NCBI GenBank assembly: GCA_022559985.1
Contig: JAFJTR010000008.1
Span: 248,001 to 312,000, forward strand
Reading direction: 5' to 3'
Origin: Parastagonospora avenae f. sp. tritici 18332-5
Taxonomy: Eukaryota > Ascomycota > Dothideomycetes > Pleosporales > Phaeosphaeriaceae
Length of the DNA stretch: 64,000 nucleotides
This document shows positions 1 to 11,900 of the stretch, piece after piece (within the stretch, counting starts at the first letter, position 1; every line of letters starts with the position of its first letter). The notes under the pieces are model-generated. The model saw only the letters and a list, made by a program, of their open reading frames with translations. It had not been told where the DNA came from and searched no databases. Position numbers and translations under genes: made by a program.

Positions 1-2118
1 AGTGTTGTGACATGACGAGCTAGATTCTGCCCAATGAACCCAACCCCAATTATCTCGACTTCCACCTCTTTTTCAGCGAACTCTTGCTCCACCTCCTCAG
101 TCACGATTCTCTGAAGAGTATACGTTCTTCCAAGTTGCGTTCCGTTAATGTTCACGAGGAAGTATGAGAATGGCCCGGTAAGTAGGCTGTATGGTATGCC
201 AGAAAGTCTATCCTCAGTGGAATCTGCGAAATTCCAGCATAGTCGCACATGCTTGTTTTCTCCTTCGCCTCGATGCTCCAAATGTACATCGTAAATACTG
301 TGAGTAATCGGAACATTATCACCGTGGAAGGGCGTGATTGAGATTGAAGAGATCTCAAGGATAGGGACCGTCCCTTCACCACTAGAGCCAGTCAAATGGA
401 CACCCAACTCTTGCAGACCACCGCCGTCGTCTGTATACGCTTGCGGACTAATCTTTGCTCGCATGGTCAAGAATCCTTCAGCGTTTTCTATGGGCAACAA
501 CCGTGGCTGATCGAGGTTGGTGAGCTTGAGAGAAAAGCTTGGTACTGCGCCCGTACCAGTGGCGAGGTTGCGACAAGTGACTTCCAAACCCAGACCGTCG
601 ACCGCAGGCATATTCAAGCTGTAGAGAGGTATGTAGCGGTTGGATATATCTGGTTGGATGCAATTGTGGGCCTCGATTACCAGCTTACTTCGAGGGCCGT
701 CTGCTAGCCTGTGTGTGATGCGAGCTTGGCCGGCTTGATTGGCACATGGCACAGGTAGAGGGAGAGGGGTTTGTGCGCCAAGCTGTGCGTGCAATAACCC
801 ATCTGTGACGTGTTTGGCGAAACTGCGACTGAAATCAGTGAAGAAGAACTCTTCCGATCCTGCTGGAAAGCGCATGGCAGATTTGGTAATACAGCGTCCT
901 TCCATCTGTTGATGACGGACTGCTGTATTTCCACAGGAACACTCGATATCGTCTGGTAAATCGTCACCGTGCCACATTGTCCGCTCGACTGCTCTACCCT
1001 GCCCAGGAAAGTGCTCAAACGACCAGGCAGGTGCAAAGACACCAGCGGACAAGCCGAGTTGTGCGAGTTTTGTCACAGCTACACCGGTGTTGGTACCACC
1101 ACCACCTTTCTTGGGATACGTGGATCTGGATTGGTGTGATCCTGTATTATTTTGCGCCCAAGCATCAATGCCAAAGAAGATCTGCTCGAATGGGAAGTCC
1201 GATTGCAACGCAGTCGTCTTCGATCTACTTGCCTCGGACTCGCCCCAGCAGTAGTTGGTCAAGATGCTGCCACAAGCTTGGGCAAAGAGAAGATTGGAGG
1301 CGGAGAGAGCATTCTGGTAGTATATCTTGTCGGACGTTGTTAGGGCATCATACCTGCAAAACACCATCAGCTTTCCTGGCCATATAGTTCATAGTAGGTA
1401 TCTTCACTCACCATACCAATTGCCTACTGTCACCTAGCTCGCCTCTCAACTGCACGAGGAAGGCTTGAAGTATGTCTGGACTCCAAGCTTCTCTTGGGAA
1501 AGGTACCTCGATATTGACTAGATAGCCGTCGAAGCCATAGTGCTTCGCTATATTGGCTAGCTTCGTGGCGAGACCGAACGTCATGTTGCCATCACTGCTG
1601 ATGCGCTGTAAAAGCCTCTCTGTCTCCTTCGTCTGCGGCTCGACAAGAATGGTACCGAGAGCTTTGACACCATTGCGATGTAGTGTGTTGGTCCAAGTTG
1701 GTGGAGGTATACAGACTAGCTTGTGGGAGAAGTACACGAATAAGTCCACGTACTGAAGGTATTCACATGTATACATCTCTTCCGCGAGATCTGCACCTTG
1801 CACGTTTTCATAATCATGATAATTGCCGGCATAGTCATGAACTAGTAAGACGCGCGCTTTGGGGGTTTCTCTTGCTGCAGTCTCAACAATTCGAGGTAGT
1901 AATGGCGTATTTGACATTTGCAGTGGATCTGATTCGCTCTCTTTCCAGCCTTCGAGCTGGTCGAAAGTATCGAAATACGCGAAACCCTTCAGACGATCTC
2001 GCTCGCGTTGTAGCCGGCGCTCTTCTGGAGAGGGACCAGTATCTGGCGTTGGAAACAAATGGCGATACCCATCTCTGATAGGCCTCAGGATGTCTTTCCA
2101 GCCTAGAATTGAGGCCAT
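1..2118 (-). CDS. Endo-beta-N-acetylglucosaminidase, GH85 (3' end beyond the window)
   Basis: Cytosolic-type ENGase, which cleaves between the two core GlcNAc residues of N-glycans, usually on free or misfolded glycoproteins. The start is the ATG at 2118. Exon 1 is 2118-1412 and exon 2 runs from 1353 to the window edge, joined by a 58-nt intron (GTGAGT...TTGCAG) in phase 2. Visible GH85 features are the early YFDTFDQLEGW segment, a VLLVHDYAGNYHDYE strand, and GYLVNIE near residue 204, whose Asn-x-Glu is the catalytic pair of this family. Exon 2 contains FFGIDAWAQN, matching the family's GIDVxGRG region. At least 685 residues are present. No signal peptide is visible at the N-terminus (MASILGWKD), which agrees with a cytosolic enzyme. 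The gene is divergent from ERD2 across 409 bp. I am confident of the family; the C-terminus is not seen. Confidence 0.9.
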
Positions 2119-2527
2119 CGTTTATTATAGCGTGAGTTAAAGTTTAAGAGAGTCTCATCTTGATGGGAAGAGGCTTTCGCACGCGGCAGTAGAAAAGTAT
2201 GCGATGGACTGTTCAAATCATTGCGGAGGTGAGCGTAGACAGGACGACAGTTGATCAGACCGAGGAAACGTGATTCGTATTTTCGGTTTTAAATCAACCC
2301 GTCTGGTATTGGGTGATGCGGGCAGCTGTGATGCATGGTGGGCGGGCAGCGGGAGTGACGTTAAAGCCTTGGCAAGCTGCAAGGGCTCAACGCCTTGCAG
2401 CTGCTCCGTCTAAACGTGTCATTTCTCGACAACATCAGACAGTCTTTGCGCACTCCTTCAAAGCCTGCACCGTTGTCGAATCCACGTACGCGACTCACAT
2501 ACTGGCAAGACACGCTTTGCCGCCATC
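2119..2527. promoter_or_regulatory. Shared divergent promoter region, GH85 / ERD2
   Basis: This is a 409-bp interval between two divergent start codons (2118 minus, 2528 plus). It holds an AT-rich patch near 2275-2295 and repeated GCAGC/GCAGCTG and AAGCTGCAAG motifs around 2330-2405. No ORF here looks coding. That it serves both genes is inferred from geometry only. Confidence 0.5.
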
Positions 2528-3428
2528 ATGAATCTCTTCAGGCTGCTGGGTGAGTTGCTGGACTATTTCTTGGGGAGTCTTTGCGGAGATGTCGAGGGAT
2601 GAGATGGTGAGATTTGGTCGCAAGAAGGCTAACAGCTCTGTGTAGGGGATTTATCCCACCTGTTTTCCATCTTGATTCTTCTGCATAAGATGAAAATGTC
2701 CAGCGTACGTCAATGAAGCCCCACGGTGAATGCGTCGTTCCTGACAATCCTCTAGAGCGCGTCGGGTATCTCGTTCAAGTCGCAATTCCTCTACCTCATC
2801 GTTTACCTCACGCGTTACATCGATCTTCTATGGACCTTCTACGAGCCCAAGTCTCTCTACAACACCGTCTTCAAAATTGTCTTCATCAGCACATCGGCGT
2901 ATACTGTGTACCTAATGCTTAACGACTTCAAACCGACCCACGACCCCAACTTGGATACGTTCAAGGTGCAATACTTGCTGGGTGCGAGCGCAGTACTAGC
3001 GATATTGTTTCCGTACAAATATACATTTTCCGAGGTAGGTTATTGATAGCGATGCGGTCAAACAATTGCTAATAACAGGGATAGATTTTGTGGGCATTCT
3101 CCATCTGGCTTGAATCGGTTGCTATCCTCCCCCAGCTCTTTATGCTCCAAAGAACAGGTGAAGCGGAGACTATTACAACGCACTACCTCTTCGCGCTCGG
3201 CGCCTACAGAGCCTTGTACATTCCCAACTGGATCTACCGCTACTTCTTCGACGTGCCGCGATTCTACGACCCGATCGCGGTGATCGCTGGTATCATCCAG
3301 ACAGTACTCTACTCGGACTTTTTCTACATCTACTACACCAAGTGAGTGTCTCTGTTTCTGGACGCTCGATAAATATACTAACAAACTCTAGGGTCGTTCA
3401 AGGCAAGAAGTTCAACCTTCCCGTGTGA
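2528..3428 (+). CDS. ERD2: ER lumen protein-retaining receptor (HDEL/KDEL receptor)
   Basis: Seven-helix receptor that binds C-terminal HDEL/KDEL signals in the Golgi and returns ER residents in COPI vesicles. Five exons: 2528-2549, 2646-2704, 2756-3034, 3085-3341 and 3392-3428. All phases close, giving 217 residues, the usual family length. The start MNLFRLLGDLSHL and the internal SQFLYLIVYLTRYIDLLW, DFKPTHDPNLDTF and ILWAFSIWLESVAILPQL segments are hallmark ERD2 blocks. The C-terminus ends VVQGKKFNLPV, with the cytosolic lysines typical of the family. The acceptor before exon 4 was placed at ATAG/ATTTTG because it restores the conserved E-ILW junction; an alternative AG lies 8 nt upstream. 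The product acts at the Golgi-ER interface. Confidence 0.95.
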
Positions 3429-4129
3429 TGGACGCAATTCGAAAAGTTTGCGACTACTGTTCGAGCGGCATCTATCGACGTTCGCATGCTTCGTGTACAA
3501 TATACCAGTAGGGTTTGAGCACTTTTGCTGGCGTTTGGGGGCTGAGGTGATTCCCAAATCTGGGGCAACGCCGTTCACGCTGAACGTTGTGCTCGCAGGT
3601 CTTCCCTACCATTTAGAAGACAGGAGTACAATTTCTGTAAAATGATACTACGGATCAAATAGCCTAGATGCAGGACGCAGCTACTGTATGCGCATGAATA
3701 GAACTTTGACTTGGAACTTGCGCGCGTACTACATGTTGTGGAATACGAACGGAAAGCGACGGCACCTGAAGCGAAGCGCATTTTTGCGTCAAGCAAAGAG
3801 TATATAATAGGAGAAGACCTGTACTAAGGCGATATCACAGGGTAAGGATATTGACCGAATTGGTGAGGCTGACGGCCCGGGATCCACCTCCGCACAGCGC
3901 CACCGCGGACGATCGGTCGTGCTTGCCAATCAGCCCTGTGACGATGGCCAACAGACCCGCGCATCGACTTGTCACCACTCTCATCTTTTCCCTGTATTCA
4001 CCTTATTAATACCATTCACTCGCTCCTCTTTTCTCACGATACCCGCGCCGTTCAGCGTTTCCCCGACTCATTACTCTCCGACCGCAACTGCGCACGCGAG
4101 GCTCCAGGAATCCCACAACACAAAGAAAC
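3429..4129. other. Intergenic, ERD2 to small membrane-protein gene
   Basis: About 700 bp between ERD2 and the next gene on the same strand. Short ORFs here have no recognisable product. The last 200 bp are C/T-rich (for example 3960-4060), as is usual upstream of fungal starts. Nothing else is supported. Confidence 0.5.
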
Positions 4130-4610
4130 ATGTTCTGCCTACGCAGCTGGATACCTGTGCTATTCTTCTTGTGAGTTGCGAGACCGATCCCGACCTTCGG
4201 AAGCGTTGCGCAGTACTAACCGTCCATCTAGATTACGAACTCACGCATCGCCCGTCTACCTCATCCTCTTCATCTCCGCGACATACTTCTTAAACCGGCC
4301 GTGTGTATACTGCTCACTCCTTCTATTCATCCTCGTTGTCGCGCTGTTCGACTTCCACACGCCGTGGTTCGACCCGCCGCTTGCGCCCGACACTGCCCAG
4401 CTGGCGCTGAACGGCACCATGGTCGAGACGGCGGGCGTGCTGGCACAGGCGGCGAACCACACGGCGCAAGCGCTGGTGAAGAACGCATTCGATGGAGTCA
4501 AGGGCAAGATCGGGCAAGGGAATGGCGGCAAGGAGTATGAGTGGGTGAAGGGGCTGTTGGGCAAAAAGGAGTTCAAGATCCAGTGTTTGGACGTGCTTAT
4601 TCGGATATGA
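4130..4610 (+). CDS. Small two-helix membrane protein, unknown function
   Basis: Two exons, 4130-4170 and 4232-4610, are joined by a 61-nt intron with a GTGAGT donor, a TACTAAC branch site and a CTAG acceptor, giving 139 residues. I do not recognise the family. The N-terminal half is hydrophobic: MFCLRSWIPVLFFLL could be a signal anchor, and PVYLILFISATYFLN and VYCSLLLFILVVALF form one or two further membrane segments. A soluble tail follows with two N-glycosylation-type sequons (LNGTM, ANHTA) and a Gly/Lys-rich end (KGKIGQGNGGKEYEW). This suggests a small ER or secretory-membrane protein, which is inference. The intron choice is supported because it extends the hydrophobic frame to an ATG without a stop. 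Confidence 0.6.
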
Positions 4611-5309
4611 AGATGCGGTTCAATGAAAGAGGGGAAGAGTTTGCTTTATGCTTTCAACACTGTGGGAACGTGGCACCCATGGGAAGGGAATTGGGACTGG
4701 ATAGGGTATCATGCATGTCAGGCGCGTGGATTGGAAGCATTTGCATGGCGTCTTTGGAAAACCACTTTGCAAGCGGTGTGGCTCTACACACTGGAATCGC
4801 AACTACATCAAGGGAAACAAGTTGTACATAGAAACGCGACGGATTGTCTTGAGCACGCGTTTAGGCCCTGTAACAAACCTATGATATCAGACTGCTTGTC
4901 CTTGCTCAACAGAAGCTCCAGTACTACCGCATATCTGTTCATACTACATCAAGGCAGGGCAACATGCGTTCTTCTCTCGGCGGTTGTATGTGGTGCACGA
5001 ACCTAGCCTTTGGATTCTCAGCCTAGAATGTGACCGAATACGTGGTGATACGTAGAAGCGAACTTTTAAGAGTCCTCCAAAACCAGCCATAACCTTATGT
5101 GCCGACAAAAGAGGCAGCTCACAATTCTTGATCCAATGCGTCCACGATCTTCACTCAATGATGCATCATTTGGACCCCGCGCCTACATACGTGACAGGGA
5201 TCAGCCCGTGGTGGGGCACGAGCTTGCACGCGCACCTTCCCCTCTGGACATATTTGCACGTTACGCAATTCCTCACGCCATTGAGCTCCGGTAGAGGTAT
5301 TTTCCTTGA
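4611..5309. other. Intergenic upstream of the M1 aminopeptidase
   Basis: About 700 bp with no convincing gene. Several short overlapping ORFs exist on both strands without recognisable motifs. The stretch ends at an in-frame TGA (5307-5309), after which the aminopeptidase frame is open. Confidence 0.5.
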
Positions 5310-5609
5310 CTTGTCTCTTCCTCAAAGCTGGCTACCCTCTCTGTATCATCGAGACTCTGCTCTCGACCTCGGTTCTGGACTAAAATTCGGATCACTCCGC
5401 ACCTTCTGTATTCACCAGCAAGCTATACACCACTTCGGCTCGCAAGCTCCACTGCCCCCACTCAGAGCTCTAGAAGCTTCTTTACGAAGCGTGTCGGCTC
5501 GTCGCGTACGCAGTTGGAACCGCGACCGAGATTCGCAGCTGTCAGGCCAGATACATTCGCAGTCCAGAAGAGATTCTGTCAGAGCGAAGTCACAAGTAGC
5601 TTTGCAAAC
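5310..5609 (+). other. ATG-less in-frame extension resembling a mitochondrial presequence
   Basis: The 100 codons upstream of the aminopeptidase ATG at 5610 are open in the same frame and contain no ATG. The translation is rich in Ser, Arg, Thr and Ala and poor in acidic residues, for example SSRSFFTKRVGSSRTQLEPR and RFAAVRPDTFAVQKRF, as in a mitochondrial targeting sequence. It could be reached by non-AUG initiation (CTG at 5328 is in frame) or by splicing from an unseen upstream exon; a plausible acceptor is CACCAG at 5413-5418. Some fungal M1 aminopeptidases (yeast Ape2) carry long N-terminal extensions, which makes this credible but not proven. Confidence 0.45.
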
Positions 5610-8600
5610 ATGGCGTCCGACAGAGATATCCTCCCAGCTTGGTATGTTTACCCTTAGCAAGTTCTATACGTACAATGTAATGCTTCATTGGACCATGAGC
5701 TGACACCGTCTTCTCAGGGCTAAGCCTACGCATTATGCACTCTCCCTCCACGACATCGAGTTCGGCGGCAAGTTTGGCTACAAGGGTACCCTCACGGTCA
5801 CCACCAAGATTGACAAGAGCGATGGCTTCAGTGACCTCGTTCTCAACGCCCACCAGTTAAAGGTCCACAGCGCCGAGCTGAAGGCTGGCAATGCTACCAA
5901 GTCGGCCAACGACATCTCGTACGATGAGAAGCGCCAGCGCGTCACACTGGACTTTGGAGAGAAGATCAACTACTCTGGAGAGGCTACTCTGGAAATCAAG
6001 TTTGAGGGTACCATCAACAATGTACGCTGGACTATATCCTGCGACTCTGAAGAGGAAATGCTGACAGCTCACAAAGGTTATGGCAGGGTTCTACCGCTCC
6101 AAGTACACACCCAAGGGCGACGTCCCATCATCTGTCGCAAAAGATGACGAGTTCCACTACATGTTCAGCACTCAATTTGAGTCTTGCGATGCACGCCGCG
6201 CATTCCCCTGCTTTGACGAGCCGAACCTGAAGGCAACCTTCGATGTCGACATTGAGGTGCCAAAAGATCAGACTGCTCTCAGCAACATGCCGGAGAAGGA
6301 AATCAAGTCCAGCAAGCGTGACGGCTTCCACACTGTTGTCTTCGAGCGCACACCCATCATGTCGACATACCTTTTGGCATGGGCCATTGGTGACTTTGAG
6401 TATGTCGAGGCCTTCACCGAGCGCAAGTACAACGGCAAGAACATCCCAGTTCGTGTATACACCACAAAGGGCTTGAAGGAACAGGGTCGGTTTGCCCTGG
6501 ACAACTGCCACAAGATTGTCGACTACTTTTCAGAAGTCTTCCAGATCGACTACCCTCTTCCCAAGGTTGATCTGCTGGCTGTGCATGAATTTGTAAGTAT
6601 CACCACCCCATTTCGCAGCCTTAGGCTGATCCCTTAGGGCGCTATACGTATACTCCTCCGTTCTCAACGTATGCAAACTGACCGTTACTTTCTAGTCACA
6701 CGGCGCTATGGAGAACTGGGGTCTCATCACCTACCGGTAAGTTCGAGCGTGATGTCAATACAGAATTCTGCTTATATGTCTTCTAGTACAACCGCAGTGC
6801 TCTTCGATCCAGCTACATCTGCAGACAGCTACCGCAACAGGGTAGCATATGTCGTTGCTCACGAGCTAGCTCATCAATGGTTCGGTAACCTTGTCACCAT
6901 GGATTGGTGGAGCGAATTGTGGCTCAACGAGGGCTTCGCCACTTGGGTTGGATGGCTCGCCATCGACCACTTGTACCCCGGTATGAAAGTCCATCAAAGT
7001 TCATATACTCTTAGCTAACACAATCTGCAGACTGGAACGTCTGGGGACAGTTTGTCGTACGTCACAAGTCTCGAGGTATTCATTCTCTGATCACTCACTG
7101 ACTTGCGTGTAGACTGATTCGGTTCAACAAGCCTTCGCACTCGATGCACTCCGAACATCTCATCCCATTGAAGTTCCCGTATACGATGGCCTTGAGGTCG
7201 ATCAGATATTCGACCACATCAGCTACCTCAAGGGGAGCTCCGTGATACGCATGTTGAGCGCTCACTTGGGAGAGAAGGTCTTCCTGCAAGGCGTAGCCGA
7301 CTATCTGAAGGCTCACCAGTACTCGAACGCCACCACTAACGACTTGTGGTCGGCGCTTAGCAAGGCTTCTGGTCAGGATGTTAACAGCTTCATGGACCTG
7401 TGGGTGCGCAAGATTGGTTTCCCAGTTGTCACCGTTGCCGAGGAGCCTGGCCAAATTGGTCTACGCCAAGAGCGCTTCCTTCTCTCTGGTGACGTGAAGC
7501 CTGAAGAGGATCAAACCACATGGTGGATCCCACTTGGCCTACACACTGGTTCTTCTGCCTCAGCTGCGTCGTTGCATAGGACTACAGCCCTGACCCAAAA
7601 GGAGGAGACCATTAGGAACGTTGACGACGGTTTCTACCAGATCAACAAGAACCTCACTGGCTTCTACAGGACGAACTACCCAGCTGATCGTCTCAAGAAG
7701 CTCGGAGAGTCTCGCTCGCAGTTGACAGTCGAAGACAAGATTGGCCTCGTTGGCGACGCCTATGCAAACTCAGTCGCTGGCTTCGGATCGACAGCAGGTC
7801 TCCTTGCATTAGTAGAGCGTTTCTCAGACGAGTCCGACTACCTGGTTTGGTCTCAGATCCTCACCAACATCGGCAACGTCCGCAGCGTCCTCTCCAACAG
7901 CGAAGACGTCAGCGAAGGTCTGCGAAAGTACCACCTCAAGCTCATCACCCCCGCAGTCGAGAAAGTCGGCTGGGAGTTCAAGTCCGGCGAGAGCTTCCTC
8001 ACCGGCCAACTGCGCGCCAGCCTCCTCCTGTCCGCCGGCGTAGTCGGCCACCAAGCGACCGTCGACGAGTCCCTGAAGCGCTTCGACGCCTACGTCGCCG
8101 GCGACAAATCCGCCATCCACCCCTCTCTCCGCCGCGCCATCTTCGCCACCGCCATGCGCCAGCGCGGCGAATCCGCCTTCCGCACCATCCAGCAGGAATA
8201 CCTGTCCACCACCTCCATTGACGGCAAGGAGATCTGCCTCCAGTCCATGGGCCGCGTCCAGTCCCCCGCCCTCGCAAAGGAGTACCTCAACTTCATCTTC
8301 TCAGACAAAGTCGCCATGCAGGACAAACACTCCGGGACCATTGCGCTCGCGAACAATAGCAAGGTGCGCGCTGAGGTGTGGAACTTCATTCGCGATAATT
8401 GGGATAGCAAGGTGCATCCGACGCTCAGTGGGAACTTGGTGGTGCTGGAGCGCTTCTTGCGCTTTGGCCTGAATAAGTTCGCGGACGAGAAGGTGGCAGA
8501 TAATATCAAGGCGTTCTTCAAAGGTAAGGATACCCGTGGGTATGATAAGGGGCTCGAGGTTATTGACGATACGATCCGTTCGTATGCCAAGTATGCGAAG

Positions 8601-8654
8601 AGGGATGAGGCGGTGGTCAGGGAGTGGTTGGCGGCGAATGGGTACTTGGGTTGA
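5610..8654 (+). CDS. APE2: M1 family zinc aminopeptidase (Ape2/Aap1 type)
   Basis: Zinc metallopeptidase that removes N-terminal residues from peptides, in the cytosol and probably also mitochondria (see the upstream extension). Seven exons: 5610-5641, 5718-6021, 6077-6592, 6696-6736, 6787-6980, 7031-7056 and 7113-8654. They sum to 2655 nt, giving 884 residues, the usual length. The start MASDRDILPAWAKPTHYALS matches the family N-terminus. The exopeptidase motif GAMENWG lies near residue 287, and the zinc site HELAHQW plus the downstream WLNEGFA glutamate near residue 325-345. A C-terminal helical ERAP1-like domain follows. Exons 4-6 are tiny and split the catalytic centre. The 3' end is convergent with the histidine kinase gene 254 bp away. 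Family confidence is very high; the exact N-terminus in vivo is open. Confidence 0.95.
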
Positions 8655-8908
8655 CTTGCGGCGAGGTTGTAAGGAACGCTCATCGCGGATCGTTGGAGTA
8701 GTAGTTGACCAAGAAACATTCAAGAAACCAAGTCAGTTGCTGTTATTGCAGTGAAGTTTCATTGCTCGTATCACTCTTGCCTGCGTAAGATGTAACCTAT
8801 GCCATAACCCAATTCGCCTCACTTCATGTATGCCAGAAAAGAAACCCTCCCCTTCCCACGCATGTCCAACGCCCAAACCAAAAATTACCACCACACCCAA
8901 CTCCCTCT

Positions 8909-11900
8909 CTACTTCGACCCAAAAATACGCTTAATATCCGCAAACTTCACCGGCTTAACCAAATACATATCTACACCGGCATCGCTCGCATCCTGTTGAT
9001 CCTGCGCGCTCGCCAGCCCCGTGAGCGCCACAATCGTGCTCCGCTGCAACCCCATCTTCTTCTCAAACAGGCGTATCTGCCGCGTGGACGTCAACCCATC
9101 CATGACAGGCATGCTGAGATCCATGAGCACAAAGTCAAACGGCCGGACGGGCGCGGAACCTGTAATGTTTGCTTCGCGCTTGAATGTGTCGAGAGCCTCG
9201 AGGCCGTTCATGGCTTCGCTGAAACGCAATTTCTGGCGCTGGGCGAATACGACGAGGAGTTTGAGGTTGATGGCGTTGTCGTCGACGAGCAGGACGCGGG
9301 GGCTGAAGTACTCGGCGCTGACTTCTTGGCCGGGACTCAGCGGGGTAATTGTAGTAGGCATGGGCTGAGAAATGGGTGGAGAGGGCATGCCGGGTTCGTT
9401 TTTGGGTGGGGGTTTCTCGTGGGGAAAGACTTCGCTGAGGGAGCGGTGGGCGAGGGCGGCGGGTGGGGTGAGGTGATGCTGCGTATCGTTGGTGGGGACG
9501 TTGAGGACGGTCTGCGAGCGGATGAGCGAGTGACGTTTGGAGCCTTGGTTGGAGGCGCGGGAGCGACAGGCGAGGAGGGCGCGGGTGAGTTTGCGAGGGC
9601 CGCAGCTGGGATATGGTTAGATACTCGCGGTTTCGTGATCGGGATGGGGTTGGGGTTGGACTTACGGTTGAGTGACGACTTCAACGACCCAGCCCAATGC
9701 ATCCATCTTTTGTGAGAAGTGTCTGTCTACGACAGTCTTTTCCGCTGTGTCTGTGCAGATGCAGACGACGGACAGGGGCGACTGATGAGCCCGACCTACA
9801 CCTGGCTTCTCAAGCAACTCCGTGAGCGATGATGAGTCGCATAGCAAGAGGTCAGTCTCGGGGCTTGAAGTTTGGTCGACTCCCGATATACGCATGTCAT
9901 ACGTCTGACAGGCCTTTTGCATGGACTCTTTCAAATGAACTCCACGCTCGTCTCTGAGAGTGTCAGCCACTGTGACAACACTCGCAGACAGTCCATTTAA
10001 TTCCTTCGAAGCGCGAAGTGCATAGTCCTGTTCCGCAGGGTTGCTTTGTGAGCTCGGTAGTCGAATAGCTACCAGTATTTGCGTCCCTACATTCAGCGTG
10101 CTTTTAACCTCGATTTCTCCCTTGAGAGATTCGATGATTTGCTTCACTATACTGAGCCCAAGCCCAGTGCCGCTGGAAAAGGGATCTTCCTGGCTGAAAG
10201 GAGCGAACAGCTTAGTCCGCTGGTAGTCAGAAGACATCCCACGACCGGAGTCTTGAATGGTGAGAGCCAAGTCAATGGTCTTGTCACTGCTTGTCATCTG
10301 CTCCAATCTTATTGCGATGAAGCCCGAGTCAGTATATTTGAGAGCATTTCCAAGAAGGTTCATAACGATGCGTCGTAGCGCGCCCGGTTGCGAACGGACA
10401 CCCCAGCTTACATGAGGCGCGACGATGAGGGATACGTTGACTCCACCAGCTCTATCCCTGGCATTTGTGATGTTGTTCTCTGCCTGATCGTAAATGGCGC
10501 CGCCATTGGCACTCTGTGTCTTGCGAAATGTGTGACCTGCGCAGACTGTGTCGCAGACCTCTTCCACCAGCTGGGCAAGATCAAAGTCGGCAGTCACGCC
10601 AAGGATTGAATTGTCAGCTGGGGCTCTCTTTTGGCGCTTGTCGTGGCGCTGCTTTCGCTGAGAGTTCGTGCTCCGTAATTTATTTATCTTTGCGTAGTCA
10701 AGGACATGGTCGATGGTGTCCAGTAGTGTTTTACCACAAGTTTCTATGGAAGAAACGAGGGATTCCTGGTAAGCCGATGATACAGCATCGCGAAGGAACT
10801 CGACTGATCCTAATATTCCATGCAAGGGCGATCTCAATTCGTGTGAGATGGAGGCAATGAATGTAGTCTTGGCTCTGTCGGCCTTCTGAGCCGTCAAGCG
10901 CGCGACTTCGCTCGTAATGCTGTTACCAAAAGCTTGAAGATAGGGAAGCTCGTTTTCAGGGCTCATTAGTCTTCCAGCCTGTGTGGTCCATATAAATCCT
11001 CCAGCCACCCAGCGCTCAGAACCTGGGTCCCACAGAGGGAGGAAGATGAGAGTCCGTACGTTGGGCAGAACTTTCATGAATTCGGTTGGGATGAACCTCT
11101 CTCTTCTCTTCCGAGCCTTTAATGGCACGTTCGATGCTTCTGTCTGGGTGCGATCCGATTGGTCAGTTTCCGAAGTCTGAGACTTCTCGTCGGAGCTGTT
11201 GAAACCAACTCCCTCTTCATTGTAGTTGAAGAATTTCCCAAATGGATAACGATGAATATAGCGCTCCATGGTGGCTTCGGTAAAGGCGAAGTCAGCATGC
11301 ACTAGAGACGCATTACCACTGCGCAGAGAGAGACCTGCGACTGGACATGCTTTGCTTTGCGCAAGTGCCGCATCAACCGATCTTTCGTGGAAAATTACAT
11401 TTGGCCTTCTACGCCGGCGCGATGTCGTAGAATCGCCAGTATCGAAGTCGGTCGTGTTGTGGGTTGCACTCTCGTCACTACTGTTCGCCTGTCGGTCGAA
11501 GTTGTGAAGCTGGCCCGTGATGCCAGCTGCTGAAGTATCGAAGAAGACTACACCATCAGCGTCTGTACTTTCGCGAACGATGCGCGCTGCCCGTTGGAAA
11601 ATGCGCGTCGTGTCCGACTCGCCTTCGCGCTTGCGCTGGGCTGCTTGCTTGACTGTGTGTGCAGACGGCGCGGGAGCAGCACCTTCTTCTTCATCGAGTG
11701 TCTGGAGGCGTGCGTTCTCAGTCTGTCGGTCCATAATCGATGATCTAGAGTTGGGGTCTTCGCGCACATCCTGTGCAGTTGAACGCTCGATGAATTGGGT
11801 GAGGCCCTTCACCATGCGCTCGCCCTTGATGCGGTCGTCTGAATCCTTTGCGAGCTCAAGATGCTCCATGACGGCGGCGGCTACATCTTGCATGAGTCGC

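Noticed and set aside
9595..9670. Possible frameshift at the last intron of the histidine kinase
   Set aside because: Recounting the bases shows the acceptor at 9606-9607 and exon 3 starting at 9605; the phase closes and gives the expected TQPCGPRKL junction.
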